DNA of 5,448 nucleotides from Armatimonadota bacterium (GCA_008501565.1 QQUL01000169.1:1-5448), one strand, 5' to 3'. Positions 1 through 5,448 are shown, counted from the stretch's first letter. Made by a program: numbers and translations. The notes: generated from the letters alone by a model not told the origin.

Positions 1-1
1 G

Positions 2-847
2 GGTGCTGCGTGGGAGCTCAACAGGATCTCCCTGCTGGATGTGAGTTGGTTCCTTGTCGGGACGTCCCAGCTTGTTTCCAATGCGCTGGCGAAGGTCATA
101 CCCGGTGGTGTCGTTGCCGCGGGAGCGACGCTCTTCCAGATGCTCTCTGTGTCAGGTGTTCCGCGCCAGCAGGTCGCAACCGCTCTGGCAGCAGCAGGTT
201 TCATCTCCAATCTTGTTCTTTTCTCCCTTCCGGCCGTTGCCCTACTCATCGCTGCACTTTCCGCCCCGATTCCTGATGGTCTGCTGACGGTTGCAATTGC
301 GGGAGCAGTGATGTTCATCGTGATGTTCGCGGTCGCATTCGCGTTGGTGAAGTACGACCGGGTGCTGCTGGCCGTTGGCCACCTCATCGAACGGATCGGC
401 GGATGGGTAGCCAAGCGCCTTGATCGTCCATGGACGTCGACGGCCGAGGATTGGCTCGAGCGGCGAAATGATGTCATGGAGGCCCTCGGTGTTCGATGGT
501 TCAAGGCGCTTGCTGCCGCTGTTTTGAACTGGCTGCTTGAGTACCTCGTTCTCGTGACGGCTCTCTATGCGATCGGTGCCGAGCCTCGCCCAAGCCTTGT
601 GCTTGTTGCATTCGCCGGATCTGCTGTTCTCGGGATGATCCCGATCACACCTGGTGGGATCGGATTCGTGGAGTTCGGCCTCGTCGGTATGTTGGTGGCC
701 GCAGGCATTCCGGCTCCCGATGCCACCCTGGCGACGCTTGCCTACCGGTTGTTCCAGTTCTGGCTTCCGATCCCCGCCGGAGCGGTTGCCTACGTCCTCT
801 TCAAGCGGCGATACGGAAAACCAGCCGATCTCCCGACGAAGGCATAG
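2..847 (+). CDS. Flippase-like (LPG synthase TM / UPF0104) membrane protein, C-terminal part
   Basis: The reading frame is open from the window edge to TAG at 845-847, so only the last 281 residues are present and the start lies upstream. The chain is strongly hydrophobic. Likely membrane segments, numbered from the first visible residue, are about 14-36, 61-88, 94-117, 168-191, 197-236 and 245-268, with a charged loop at roughly 120-165. Two Pro-Gly-Gly motifs are visible, VIPGG near 32-36 and TPGGIGFVE near 216-224. The second resembles the conserved PGGxGxxE signature of the family that includes the N-terminal flippase part of MprF. Known for the family: some members move lipids or lipid-linked intermediates across the inner membrane, but most are uncharacterised. 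No substrate can be read here, and no LPG-synthase catalytic domain follows. The short basic tail (KRRYGK) fits a cytoplasmic C-terminus. A different small multipass transporter family is less likely, given the PGG motifs. Confidence 0.8.
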   Translation, partial: GAAWELNRISLLDVSWFLVGTSQLVSNALAKVIPGGVVAAGATLFQMLSVSGVPRQQVATALAAAGFISNLVLFSLPAVALLIAALSAPIPDGLLTVAIAGAVMFIVMFAVAFALVKYDRVLLAVGHLIERIGGWVAKRLDRPWTSTAEDWLERRNDVMEALGVRWFKALAAAVLNWLLEYLVLVTALYAIGAEPRPSLVLVAFAGSAVLGMIPITPGGIGFVEFGLVGMLVAAGIPAPDATLATLAYRLFQFWLPIPAGAVAYVLFKRRYGKPADLPTKA

Positions 848-848
848 T

Positions 849-877
849 TGCCGCCCGCTCGGACGTCGGGTGCGGCA
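849..877 (+). terminator. GC-rich hairpin after the membrane-protein gene, possible terminator
   Basis: TGCCGC (849-854) pairs with GCGGCA (872-877), and CC (855-856) can pair with GG (869-870) past a bulged T. The stem starts two bases after the stop codon and has a loop of about 12 nt. There is no clear T tract after it (the sequence runs on as CGCTGG), so it is at best a non-canonical terminator. It would separate the upstream gene from the riboswitch-controlled gcvP unit. Confidence 0.4.
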
Positions 878-889
878 CGCTGGTACCCT
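861..889 (+). promoter_or_regulatory. Weak candidate promoter for the riboswitch-gcvP transcript
   Basis: TACCCT at 884-889 fits a loose actinobacterial -10 (TAnnnT). It would place the RNA start near 896, exactly where the riboswitch leader helix begins. The -35 position (around 861-866, GGACGT) is poor. A promoter is expected here because the riboswitch must be transcribed, but this hexamer is only the best by-eye choice. Transcription from the upstream gene is also possible. Confidence 0.25.
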
Positions 890-895
890 TGGTTC

Positions 896-1070
896 GCTGC
901 TGACGTCTTGCGGGAGAGCCGGTCACCGGCGCCGAAGGAGCAACCGCCCCGGGAATCTCTCAGGCAGACGGACCGCAAGAAACAGGCACTCTGGAAAGCA
1001 GGGACAGCCCTCACCGAAGGGGAAAGCCGCACCGCGGTGAATCTCTCAGGTTTCAAGACAGACGGGGCTC
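896..1070 (+). ncRNA. Tandem glycine riboswitch (two aptamers)
   Basis: Two glycine aptamers lie in series upstream of gcvP. Aptamer 1 (about 911-996) opens with GGGAGAG (912-918), has the signature GCCGAAGGAGCAA (931-943) and GAATCTCTCAGGCA (953-966), and closes with CTCTGG (989-994). Aptamer 2 (about 1006-1069) has ACCGAAGGGGAAA (1013-1025) and GAATCTCTCAGG (1039-1050), and its P1 helix pairs AGCCC (1006-1010) with GGGCT (1065-1069). A leader-linker helix like the P0/kink-turn of known tandem glycine riboswitches is suggested by CTGC (897-900) pairing with GCAG (998-1001). Known for the class: glycine binding usually turns on glycine-cleavage genes. The identity of the gene that follows (gcvP) independently supports the call. 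No intrinsic terminator with a U tract is visible between aptamer 2 and the start codon, so control is more likely at translation initiation. Confidence 0.96.
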
Positions 1071-1094
1071 AACGTGAACGCGTGTCGTGAGGAG
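1068..1094 (+). promoter_or_regulatory. Shine-Dalgarno and possible SD-masking hairpin of gcvP
   Basis: The Shine-Dalgarno GAGGAG (1089-1094) sits 7 nt before ATG 1102. CTCAACG (1068-1074) can pair with CGTGAG (1086-1091), leaving one bulged A, and this would bury the first half of the SD. The left arm shares C1068 and T1069 with the 3' strand of aptamer 2 P1, so the two helices compete. A glycine-stabilised P1 would free the SD, consistent with an ON switch. The SD itself is clear; the masking hairpin is inferred from pairing by eye. Confidence 0.5.
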
Positions 1095-1101
1095 CCACAA
1101 A

Positions 1102-3936
1102 ATGTCGAACCACAAGCCAGCATCCTTCGCCGATCGACATATCGGACCGTCCACCTCCGACGTTGCACACATGCTCGGTGCGTTGGGGCTCGATTCGGTC
1201 GACGAGTTGCTCGATGCAGCCGTTCCCTCGAGTATTCGGACTGACGACCCACTGGAGGTTGCCGGCCCCTACACCGAACGCGAGGCCATAGAAACCCTGC
1301 GCCACATTGCCGAGAAGAACGACGTGTACCGATCGTTCATCGGGCTTGGTTACTACGGGACGATTACACCCGGCGTCATCAAGAGGAACATTCTTGAGAA
1401 TCCCGGGTGGTACACCGCGTACACGCCATACCAGCCTGAGATCGCTCAAGGCAGACTCGAAGCGCTGATCGTTTTCCAAACAGCGGTGAGTGACCTCACC
1501 GGAATGGAGATCGCAAACGCCTCCCTTCTCGATGAGGCGACCGCTGCAGCCGAGGCGATGACCCTGGTCAAGCGAGTGGGGCGGAACAAGAACGACGTGT
1601 TCTTCGTCGACCAGGATCTGCATCCACAGACCATTGAAGTCGTTGCGACACGAGCAAGGCCGCTTGGGTTTGATCTCGTGATCGGAGATCCGAACACTGA
1701 CCTTGTGCCGGAAGAGGTTTTCGGGGCACTTCTCTCGTATCCGGGTTCTTCAGGAGTGATCCCGGACATCGCTCCGATCATCGCCCACTGCCACTCCGCG
1801 GGAGCCCTCGTCGCCGTGGCGACCGATCTCCTTGCCTCGACGCTCATCACGCCGGCCGGTGAGCTCGGCGCTGATGTCGTCGTGGGATCATCGCAGCGGT
1901 TCGGTGTGCCGATGATGTTCGGCGGGCCACATGCCGGATTCATGGCGACCCGCAACGAGTACCAGCGCTCACTACCCGGCAGGCTTGTGGGACTGTCGAG
2001 GGATACGAACGATCGGAACGCCTATCGCCTCACCCTCCAGACCCGTGAGCAACACATCCGCAGGGATCGCGCCACGTCGAACATATGCACGGCGCAGGTT
2101 CTGCTCGCCGTCCTGGCCGGAATGTACGCCGTGTATCACGGGCCGGAAGGTCTTCGCGCGATCGCCGAACGGGTCCATTCCCAGACGACCGCTCTGGCTG
2201 GTGATCTTGAGGCCGGCGGCATCGACGTCGTGAACGATTCCTGGTTTGACACACTGACCATCCGCGTCGACGACGCTGAAGAGACGCTTGAAAAGGCACA
2301 TCACCGCAAGATGAACCTCCGACCGGTCGATCAACACACCGTTGCCGTTTCGATCGACGAGACAACGACCGATGACTATCTGATGGCACTGCGAGAGGTG
2401 TTCGGGGTGGTCTCGGGCGCTCCCGCACCGGTTGGTATTCCATCGAGTCTCCGCCGCACCTCAGCGTTTCTCGAACACCCAACGTTTCATCGGCACCGAT
2501 CCGAGACGGAGATGCTGCGCTATCTGCGTCGGCTTCAGAACAAGGATGTCGCCCTTGATCGTTCGATGATCCCGCTCGGGTCATGCACCATGAAGCTGAA
2601 CGCAACCAGTGAGATGGAACCGATAGCGTGGCCCGAGTTTGCGGACATGCATCCGTTCGTTCCCCTGGATCAGGCGACAGGCTATCTCGAGATGATCGGC
2701 CTGCTTGAGGACTGGCTCGCCTCTATCACGGGGTATGACGCTGTGTCGGTGCAGCCCAATTCGGGGGCGCAGGGGGAGTTCGCGGGTCTCCTCGCGATAC
2801 GCGGATATCACCAGGCGAACGGTGACGAACACCGCGACGTGTGCCTGATCCCATCCTCCGCGCATGGCACAAACCCGGCGTCCGCAACGATGGCGGGGAT
2901 GAAGGTCGTGGTCGTCAAGTCCGATGAGGACGGGTCGATCGACGTCGACGACCTCAGGGCCAAGGCAGCGGAGCATGCCGAGAACCTGGCGGCGATCATG
3001 GTGACCTATCCCTCCACGCACGGTGTGTTCGAGGAGGCAATCACCGAAATCTGCGACATCGTCCACGAGTATGGTGGCCAGGTCTATCTCGACGGCGCAA
3101 ATCTGAACGCAATGGTTGGCTTGGCGAAGCCCGGCCTGTTCGGCAGCGACGTGTCGCATCTCAACCTTCACAAGACCTTCGCAATCCCACACGGCGGAGG
3201 AGGGCCCGGTGTGGGACCCATCGGAGTCAGGAGTCACCTGGCGCCCTATCTGCCTGGTCACGGCCTGGTTCCCGATCTGGCAGGCCCCGAGGATGGACTT
3301 GGCGCCGTGTCGGCGGCTCCGTGGGGATCTGCTGGCATCCTGGCGATCTCTTGGATGTACATCGCAATGCTCGGACCCGAAGGATTGCGACGCTCCACCG
3401 AGGTTGCGGTGCTGTCTGCGAACTACATGGCTGCCAGACTCGCCCCGTACTACCCGGTGCTCTACACGGGACCCGGTGGGTTCGTGGCGCACGAGTGCAT
3501 CATCGACATACGACAGATCGATGCCGAAACGGGTGTTACGAACGAAGACATCGCAAAACGTCTCATCGACTACGGGTTCCATGCGCCGACCATGTCCTTT
3601 CCGGTGGCGGGAACCCTCATGATCGAACCGACCGAGTCGGAGTCGCTTGTCGAGATCGACCGATTCATTGACGCAATGATCGCCATCAGGGCCGAGATCG
3701 ACGAGGTGGCGTCCGGTTCGGTGCCGGTGGAAGACTCGGTACTCCGCGGTGCTCCCCACCCCGCAGAAGACCTTCTGGTCGACGAGTGGAACCGTCCCTA
3801 TACAAGGGATCAAGCTGCCTACCCGGTTCGAAGCCTGCGGGACGACAAGTACTGGGTTCCCGTCAGTCGCATCGACAACGCGTACGGCGACCGCAACGTG
3901 TTCTGTGAGTGCCCCGCAATCGAGTCATACGAGTAG
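1102..3936 (+). CDS. gcvP: Glycine dehydrogenase (decarboxylating), P-protein of the glycine cleavage system
   Basis: GcvP is the PLP enzyme of the glycine cleavage system (EC 1.4.4.2). It decarboxylates glycine and passes the aminomethyl group to lipoyl-GcvH in the cytoplasm. At 944 aa it matches the single-chain form, in which the GcvPA- and GcvPB-like halves are fused. The N-half shows GLGYYGT from residue 81, NPGWYTAYTPYQ at 100-111 and GGPHAGF at 274-280. The C-half shows GSCTMKLN at 493-500, HGTNPASA at 588-595 and the PLP-lysine motif HLNLHKTF, with Lys691 followed by a glycine-rich loop. All motifs are intact and no frameshift is seen. ATG 1102 is chosen over in-frame GTG 1087 because GTG 1087 abuts the Shine-Dalgarno GAGGAG and lacks its own RBS, and because the resulting N-terminus (FADRHIGPS, residues 8-16) is typical. 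A tandem glycine riboswitch precedes it. gcvT and gcvH are absent from the window, and an insertion sequence begins about 15 bp after the stop codon. Confidence 0.99.
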   Translation: MSNHKPASFADRHIGPSTSDVAHMLGALGLDSVDELLDAAVPSSIRTDDPLEVAGPYTEREAIETLRHIAEKNDVYRSFIGLGYYGTITPGVIKRNILENPGWYTAYTPYQPEIAQGRLEALIVFQTAVSDLTGMEIANASLLDEATAAAEAMTLVKRVGRNKNDVFFVDQDLHPQTIEVVATRARPLGFDLVIGDPNTDLVPEEVFGALLSYPGSSGVIPDIAPIIAHCHSAGALVAVATDLLASTLITPAGELGADVVVGSSQRFGVPMMFGGPHAGFMATRNEYQRSLPGRLVGLSRDTNDRNAYRLTLQTREQHIRRDRATSNICTAQVLLAVLAGMYAVYHGPEGLRAIAERVHSQTTALAGDLEAGGIDVVNDSWFDTLTIRVDDAEETLEKAHHRKMNLRPVDQHTVAVSIDETTTDDYLMALREVFGVVSGAPAPVGIPSSLRRTSAFLEHPTFHRHRSETEMLRYLRRLQNKDVALDRSMIPLGSCTMKLNATSEMEPIAWPEFADMHPFVPLDQATGYLEMIGLLEDWLASITGYDAVSVQPNSGAQGEFAGLLAIRGYHQANGDEHRDVCLIPSSAHGTNPASATMAGMKVVVVKSDEDGSIDVDDLRAKAAEHAENLAAIMVTYPSTHGVFEEAITEICDIVHEYGGQVYLDGANLNAMVGLAKPGLFGSDVSHLNLHKTFAIPHGGGGPGVGPIGVRSHLAPYLPGHGLVPDLAGPEDGLGAVSAAPWGSAGILAISWMYIAMLGPEGLRRSTEVAVLSANYMAARLAPYYPVLYTGPGGFVAHECIIDIRQIDAETGVTNEDIAKRLIDYGFHAPTMSFPVAGTLMIEPTESESLVEIDRFIDAMIAIRAEIDEVASGSVPVEDSVLRGAPHPAEDLLVDEWNRPYTRDQAAYPVRSLRDDKYWVPVSRIDNAYGDRNVFCECPAIESYE

Positions 3937-3951
3937 ATACCGCGTACCCAG
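3937..3951. other. Host flank left between gcvP and the insertion sequence, including core
   Basis: Thirteen host bases (3937-3949) separate the gcvP stop codon from the inferred AG core (CT on the minus strand) at 3950-3951. GTACCC at 3944-3949 is the right target half; on the element's strand it reads GGGTAC. No terminator fits in this stretch, so any native gcvP terminator or downstream gene lies on the far side of the insertion, of which only 5437-5448 is in view. Confidence 0.65.
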
Positions 3952-3961
3952 ACACCCCATG
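3950..3961 (-). other. Right end: left-donor half and core CT
   Basis: The last bases of the element on its own strand are CATGGGGTGT (3961-3952), followed by core CT (3951-3950) and then host GGGTAC. CATGGGGTGTC (3961-3951) is repeated exactly in the left end at 5292-5282, where it serves as the inferred left donor guide of the bridge RNA. Confidence 0.8.
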
Positions 3962-3969
3962 GTTCTAAA

Positions 3970-3975
3970 TGTCAA
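3970..3975 (-). promoter_or_regulatory. -35 half of the circle-junction promoter
   Basis: On the minus strand this reads TTGACA, a perfect sigma-70-type -35, sharing TGA with the transposase stop codon. In the integrated element no -10 follows at the right distance: the corresponding bases are TCTGGG. When the right end is joined to the left end through the CT core, TCTAAT falls exactly 17 bp downstream. Confidence 0.75.
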
Positions 3976-5195
3976 GCGGCAATATCGATTTGGGATGGGT
4001 AGCGGTGACCCCAAGCGGTGTCCTCGTCATAGACGGTGTGGTGTTGGAGGCAACCATGGAGGATCCCTGCGAGATGATTTGCCAGTGCCCGTAGGGCTTT
4101 GTAGTGGCGGTCACCTGCGTCACGTCGTTCTTGGTAATACCTGCGGCATCCAGGGCTTGTTGAGATAGAACAAAACGCCCATCTGATCATTGCGTCGTAG
4201 AGCCGATCGTTGCGTACCCACCGTGTAGTCACCATCTTTGTTTTCCCCGATGCTGTTGTGAGCGGTGATGTTGCTGCATAGTTTCTGCGAGACTTGACGT
4301 TGGCATAACGGTCGGGGTCATCCCCGAACTCGCCCAACACCCGGGCGCCGAGTACGGTGCCGATCCCAGGCATCGAACGGTAAATGGCGGCGTCTGGGTG
4401 TTGCTCAAAATGGTCAGCCATCACAGCGTTGAGCTCACCGATTTGACGGTTCACCATGGTGAGTATCTCCACGGTTGATTTCGTTGTCGCCCCAAACGCG
4501 GCAACGACTGGGCCGGGTGCTTCGAGATGGTGGGTCCGTAACCCGGCTTGGATCTGCTCTGCACGCTTGTCGAGGTTGCGTTGACGCCCGGCTCGTTTTA
4601 GCACCGAACGGATCTGAGTGAGCGTCAACTGTGCCCCAACTTGAGGTGTTGGGGCCCGACCCAACACGGCAAGTGAATCCCGGTCACCCAAGTCGTTGAA
4701 GGTCTCTAGGGCTGCGGGGTAGTACTCACGTAGAGCGTTACGGAGCCGGTTGACGTGACGGATCCGAGTCCACACCAGGTTCTGATGGGCCCGTGCCAAC
4801 ACTTTGATCCCTTCAGCATCGGGGGAATCGCCAGCTACACGGCGATGGTTGTGACGATCCGTACGAACCAGATCGGCAAGCATCTTGGCATCGCCCATAT
4901 CTGATTTGCCGCCCCCAACATGATGCCGATCCCGATATCGAGACGCCGATTTTGGGTTGATTGCATACACCTGATAACCCGATCCAACAAGCGCCTCAAC
5001 CCACAGGCCACGATCGGTTTCAACACCGATCACAACGTCACCAGCATCAGACACGAACCCGCCAACAAGCTCATGGAACGCTGTCATCCCATCAAGCCCC
5101 TCACGGAACCGTCGCGACACCAACACCGTCCCATCGTCATCCATCACACACACATCATGATGATCCGCAGACCAATCATTGCCAACAAAAATCAT
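3972..5195 (-). CDS. IS110-family transposase (bridge-RNA-guided DEDD/serine recombinase)
   Basis: This 407-aa protein has both domains of IS110 transposases. The N-terminal RuvC-like DEDD domain shows D7 (in VGNDWSADHHD), E59 (VIGVETD), D99 and D102 (KSDMGDAKMLADL). These spacings match the D-E-D-D set known for IS621. A helical, probably coiled-coil middle follows (about 125-270). The C-terminal Transposase_20 domain has PGIG at 276-279 and Ser316 in TTASGKT as the probable catalytic serine. Known for the family: a tetramer with bridge RNA recombines a circular donor with a target at a shared dinucleotide core. The start ATG (5195-5193) has AGGGAG (5210-5205) 9 nt upstream. The TGA stop (3974-3972) overlaps the TTGACA -35 hexamer of the junction promoter. 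The gene is intact with all catalytic residues present. It points towards gcvP, so read-through could give antisense RNA to the 3' end of gcvP. Confidence 0.97.
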   Translation of the reverse strand: MIFVGNDWSADHHDVCVMDDDGTVLVSRRFREGLDGMTAFHELVGGFVSDAGDVVIGVETDRGLWVEALVGSGYQVYAINPKSASRYRDRHHVGGGKSDMGDAKMLADLVRTDRHNHRRVAGDSPDAEGIKVLARAHQNLVWTRIRHVNRLRNALREYYPAALETFNDLGDRDSLAVLGRAPTPQVGAQLTLTQIRSVLKRAGRQRNLDKRAEQIQAGLRTHHLEAPGPVVAAFGATTKSTVEILTMVNRQIGELNAVMADHFEQHPDAAIYRSMPGIGTVLGARVLGEFGDDPDRYANVKSRRNYAATSPLTTASGKTKMVTTRWVRNDRLYDAMIRWAFCSISTSPGCRRYYQERRDAGDRHYKALRALANHLAGILHGCLQHHTVYDEDTAWGHRYPSQIDIAA

Positions 5196-5204
5196 GCTCT
5201 CAAT

Positions 5205-5210
5205 CTCCCT
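5205..5210 (-). promoter_or_regulatory. Ribosome binding site of the transposase
   Basis: AGGGAG on the minus strand lies 9 nt before ATG 5195. It supports this start and shows that the CDS begins after the bridge-RNA region. A small hairpin, GTTCC/GGAAC (about 5241-5221), lies just upstream and could separate the structured RNA from translation. Confidence 0.6.
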
Positions 5211-5238
5211 TCAAGCACCTTGTTCCAAGAACCGAAAG

Positions 5239-5309
5239 GAACCACCCGACAACGGCCTAATGGACCAGTGCTCAACGGCACGACACCCCATGAGTGCACC
5301 AGGTAGCCC
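5239..5309 (-). other. Donor-binding loop of the bridge RNA
   Basis: Outer stem 5309-5302 with 5246-5239. The left donor guide CATGGGGTGTC (5292-5282) lies on the 5' side and the right donor guide CCATTAGG (5263-5256) on the 3' side. Between them is a clean distal hairpin, GTGC (5281-5278), loop CGTTGA, GCAC (5271-5268). The left guide equals the right-end terminus 3961-3951 (11/11). The right guide is the complement of CCTAATGG (5437-5430), which contains the core CT and the first bases of the left end (8/8). Confidence 0.82.
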
Positions 5310-5313
5310 ACCG

Positions 5314-5379
5314 CTGGCTGGGGCACGGTCTGGGTACAGAGATCAAACGCCTCCGGGTACCTAAGTGCTCACCAGCCAG
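5314..5379 (-). other. Target-binding loop of the bridge RNA
   Basis: CTGGCTGG (5379-5372) and GCAC (5368-5365) pair with GTGC (5326-5323) and CCAGCCAG (5321-5314), enclosing a 38-nt loop (5364-5327). The left target guide GGTACCC (5361-5355) is on the 5' side. The right target guide GTACCCAGAC (5337-5328) is on the 3' side. A short GGAG/CTCT stem (5354-5351 with 5341-5338) lies between them. The right guide is complementary to GTCTGGGTAC (3953-3944), that is core CT plus host GGGTAC. The left guide matches the host flank and core base GGAACCC (5442-5436) at 6 of 7 positions. Confidence 0.82.
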
Positions 5380-5429
5380 TCGGCTCAACGGACACCAGCC
5401 TCCCACACAACAAGAGACCAGATACACCC

Positions 5430-5436
5430 CCATTAG
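5430..5436 (-). promoter_or_regulatory. Left end: core CT, right-donor half and -10 half of the junction promoter
   Basis: On the element strand: core CT (5436-5435) then AATGG (5434-5430). Joined to the right end, T-CT-AAT becomes the -10 hexamer TCTAAT (5 of 6 to TATAAT), 17 bp from TTGACA. In the integrated state the host sequence upstream of the core (ACTGGAACC) supplies no visible -35. Confidence 0.72.
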
Positions 5437-5448
5437 GGTTCCAGTACC
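5437..5448. other. Host flank beyond the insertion (left target half)
   Basis: The last 12 bases are host DNA on the far side of the element. On the element strand GGAACC (5442-5437) directly precedes the core CT and is the left half of the target site. Nothing more of the downstream host locus is visible. Confidence 0.6.

Larger units (their letters stand above)
5237..5425 (-). ncRNA. Predicted IS110 bridge RNA (ends approximate)
   Basis: This is the structured non-coding left end, read on the transposase strand. The 5' end is placed about 7 nt after the junction -10; the 3' end is placed just after the donor-loop stem. In order: a weak 5' hairpin GGCT/AGCC (5400-5382); the target hairpin (outer stem CTGGCTGG/CCAGCCAG, then GCAC/GTGC, spanning 5379-5314); and the donor hairpin (outer stem GGGCTACC 5309-5302 with GGTGGTTC 5246-5239, including three G-U pairs). 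Each hairpin has an internal loop with a guide on each side and a short distal stem. The sequence CCGTTGAGC occurs at 5391-5383 and again at 5278-5270. The architecture matches what is known for the IS621 bridge RNA. All four guides find partners at the element ends, which is the main evidence. True ends and folding were not computed. Confidence 0.85.
3952..5436 (-). mobile_element. IS110-group insertion sequence, apparently complete
   Basis: The element has an intact DEDD transposase gene, a 20-bp non-coding right end (3952-3971) and a 239-bp non-coding left end (5196-5434). That is the layout of the IS110 group, rather than the IS1111 group with its subterminal inverted repeats. There are no terminal inverted repeats and no target duplication beyond the CT core, as known for the family. 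Boundaries were set by three agreeing signs: the core CT (minus strand) at 3951-3950 and 5436-5435; four bridge-RNA guide matches that abut these cores; and a promoter with perfect 17-bp spacing that forms when the two ends are joined at the core. The length with one core copy is 1,485 bp, normal for IS110. The element lies convergent to gcvP. Nothing looks degraded, so it may be active. Confidence 0.9.

Noticed and set aside
790..1056. Small minus-strand and plus-strand open frames across 790-1090
   Set aside because: They lie over the glycine riboswitch and the end of the membrane-protein gene. The conserved RNA explains the sequence and no RBS supports them.
1087..1089. GTG at 1087 as the gcvP start
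   Set aside because: Its last base begins the Shine-Dalgarno GAGGAG used by ATG 1102, and it has no suitable RBS of its own.
2581..3813. 410-codon open frame on the minus strand inside gcvP
   Set aside because: It is antisense to strongly conserved GcvP motifs, has no recognisable domain and is rich in Arg, His and Val, as expected of a shadow frame in GC-rich DNA.
4920..5306. Plus-strand 128-codon frame opposite the transposase start and bridge RNA
   Set aside because: It is antisense to the DEDD domain and the structured left end, and its composition (His, Thr, Pro rich) is that of a shadow frame.
3952..5436. Terminal inverted repeats or target-site duplication of the element
   Set aside because: None longer than the 2-bp core was found. 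The 11-bp direct repeat (3951-3961 and 5282-5292) and the 10-bp inverted repeat (3944-3953 and 5328-5337) are internal and are explained as guide matches.
5443..5444. Alternative core CT (minus strand) in GGTACTGG as the left boundary of the element
   Set aside because: With this core the right donor guide does not abut the core, and the -10 at the junction would be TCTGGA. CT at 5436-5435 satisfies two guides and the promoter together.

Overview
The window reads as chromosomal DNA of a high-GC, probably actinobacterial organism. This is inferred from GC-rich codon use, the single-chain GcvP and an IS110/IS116-type transposase; the taxon cannot be fixed from this sequence alone. It holds three protein genes, two structured RNAs and an almost base-resolved insertion sequence.

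Positions 2-847 (+) are the C-terminal 281 residues of a polytopic membrane protein of the LPG-synthase-TM / UPF0104 'flippase-like' family, whose start lies outside the window. Positions 848-1101 are intergenic. They carry a GC-rich hairpin just after that stop codon, a weak candidate promoter, and a tandem (two-aptamer) glycine riboswitch ending about 22 nt before a Shine-Dalgarno sequence. Positions 1102-3936 (+) encode the full-length glycine cleavage P-protein (GcvP, 944 aa). The logic is familiar: glycine binds the leader RNA and allows synthesis of the enzyme that decarboxylates glycine. gcvT and gcvH are not in view.

Thirteen bases after the gcvP stop, an IS110-group element (about 3952-5436, 1,485 bp with one core dinucleotide) is inserted in the opposite orientation. 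It encodes an intact 407-aa DEDD/serine recombinase (3972-5195, minus), with a 20-bp non-coding right end and a 239-bp non-coding left end. The left end folds as a bridge RNA: two hairpins, each with an internal loop. By eye, all four guide segments can be assigned against the element's own ends and flanks: left donor 11/11, right donor 8/8, right target plus core 8/8 (10 with the adjacent bases), left target 6/7.

The CT core dinucleotide placed by these pairings also places the RE-LE circle junction. Joining the ends there creates a promoter, TTGACA-N17-TCTAAT, whose -10 hexamer spans the core. The -35 hexamer overlaps the transposase stop codon. Guide matches, core position, promoter spacing and element size were obtained from different parts of the sequence and agree. 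The empty target site can therefore be reconstructed, and the target guides predict a nearly palindromic preferred site centred on GTACCC-T-GGGTAC.
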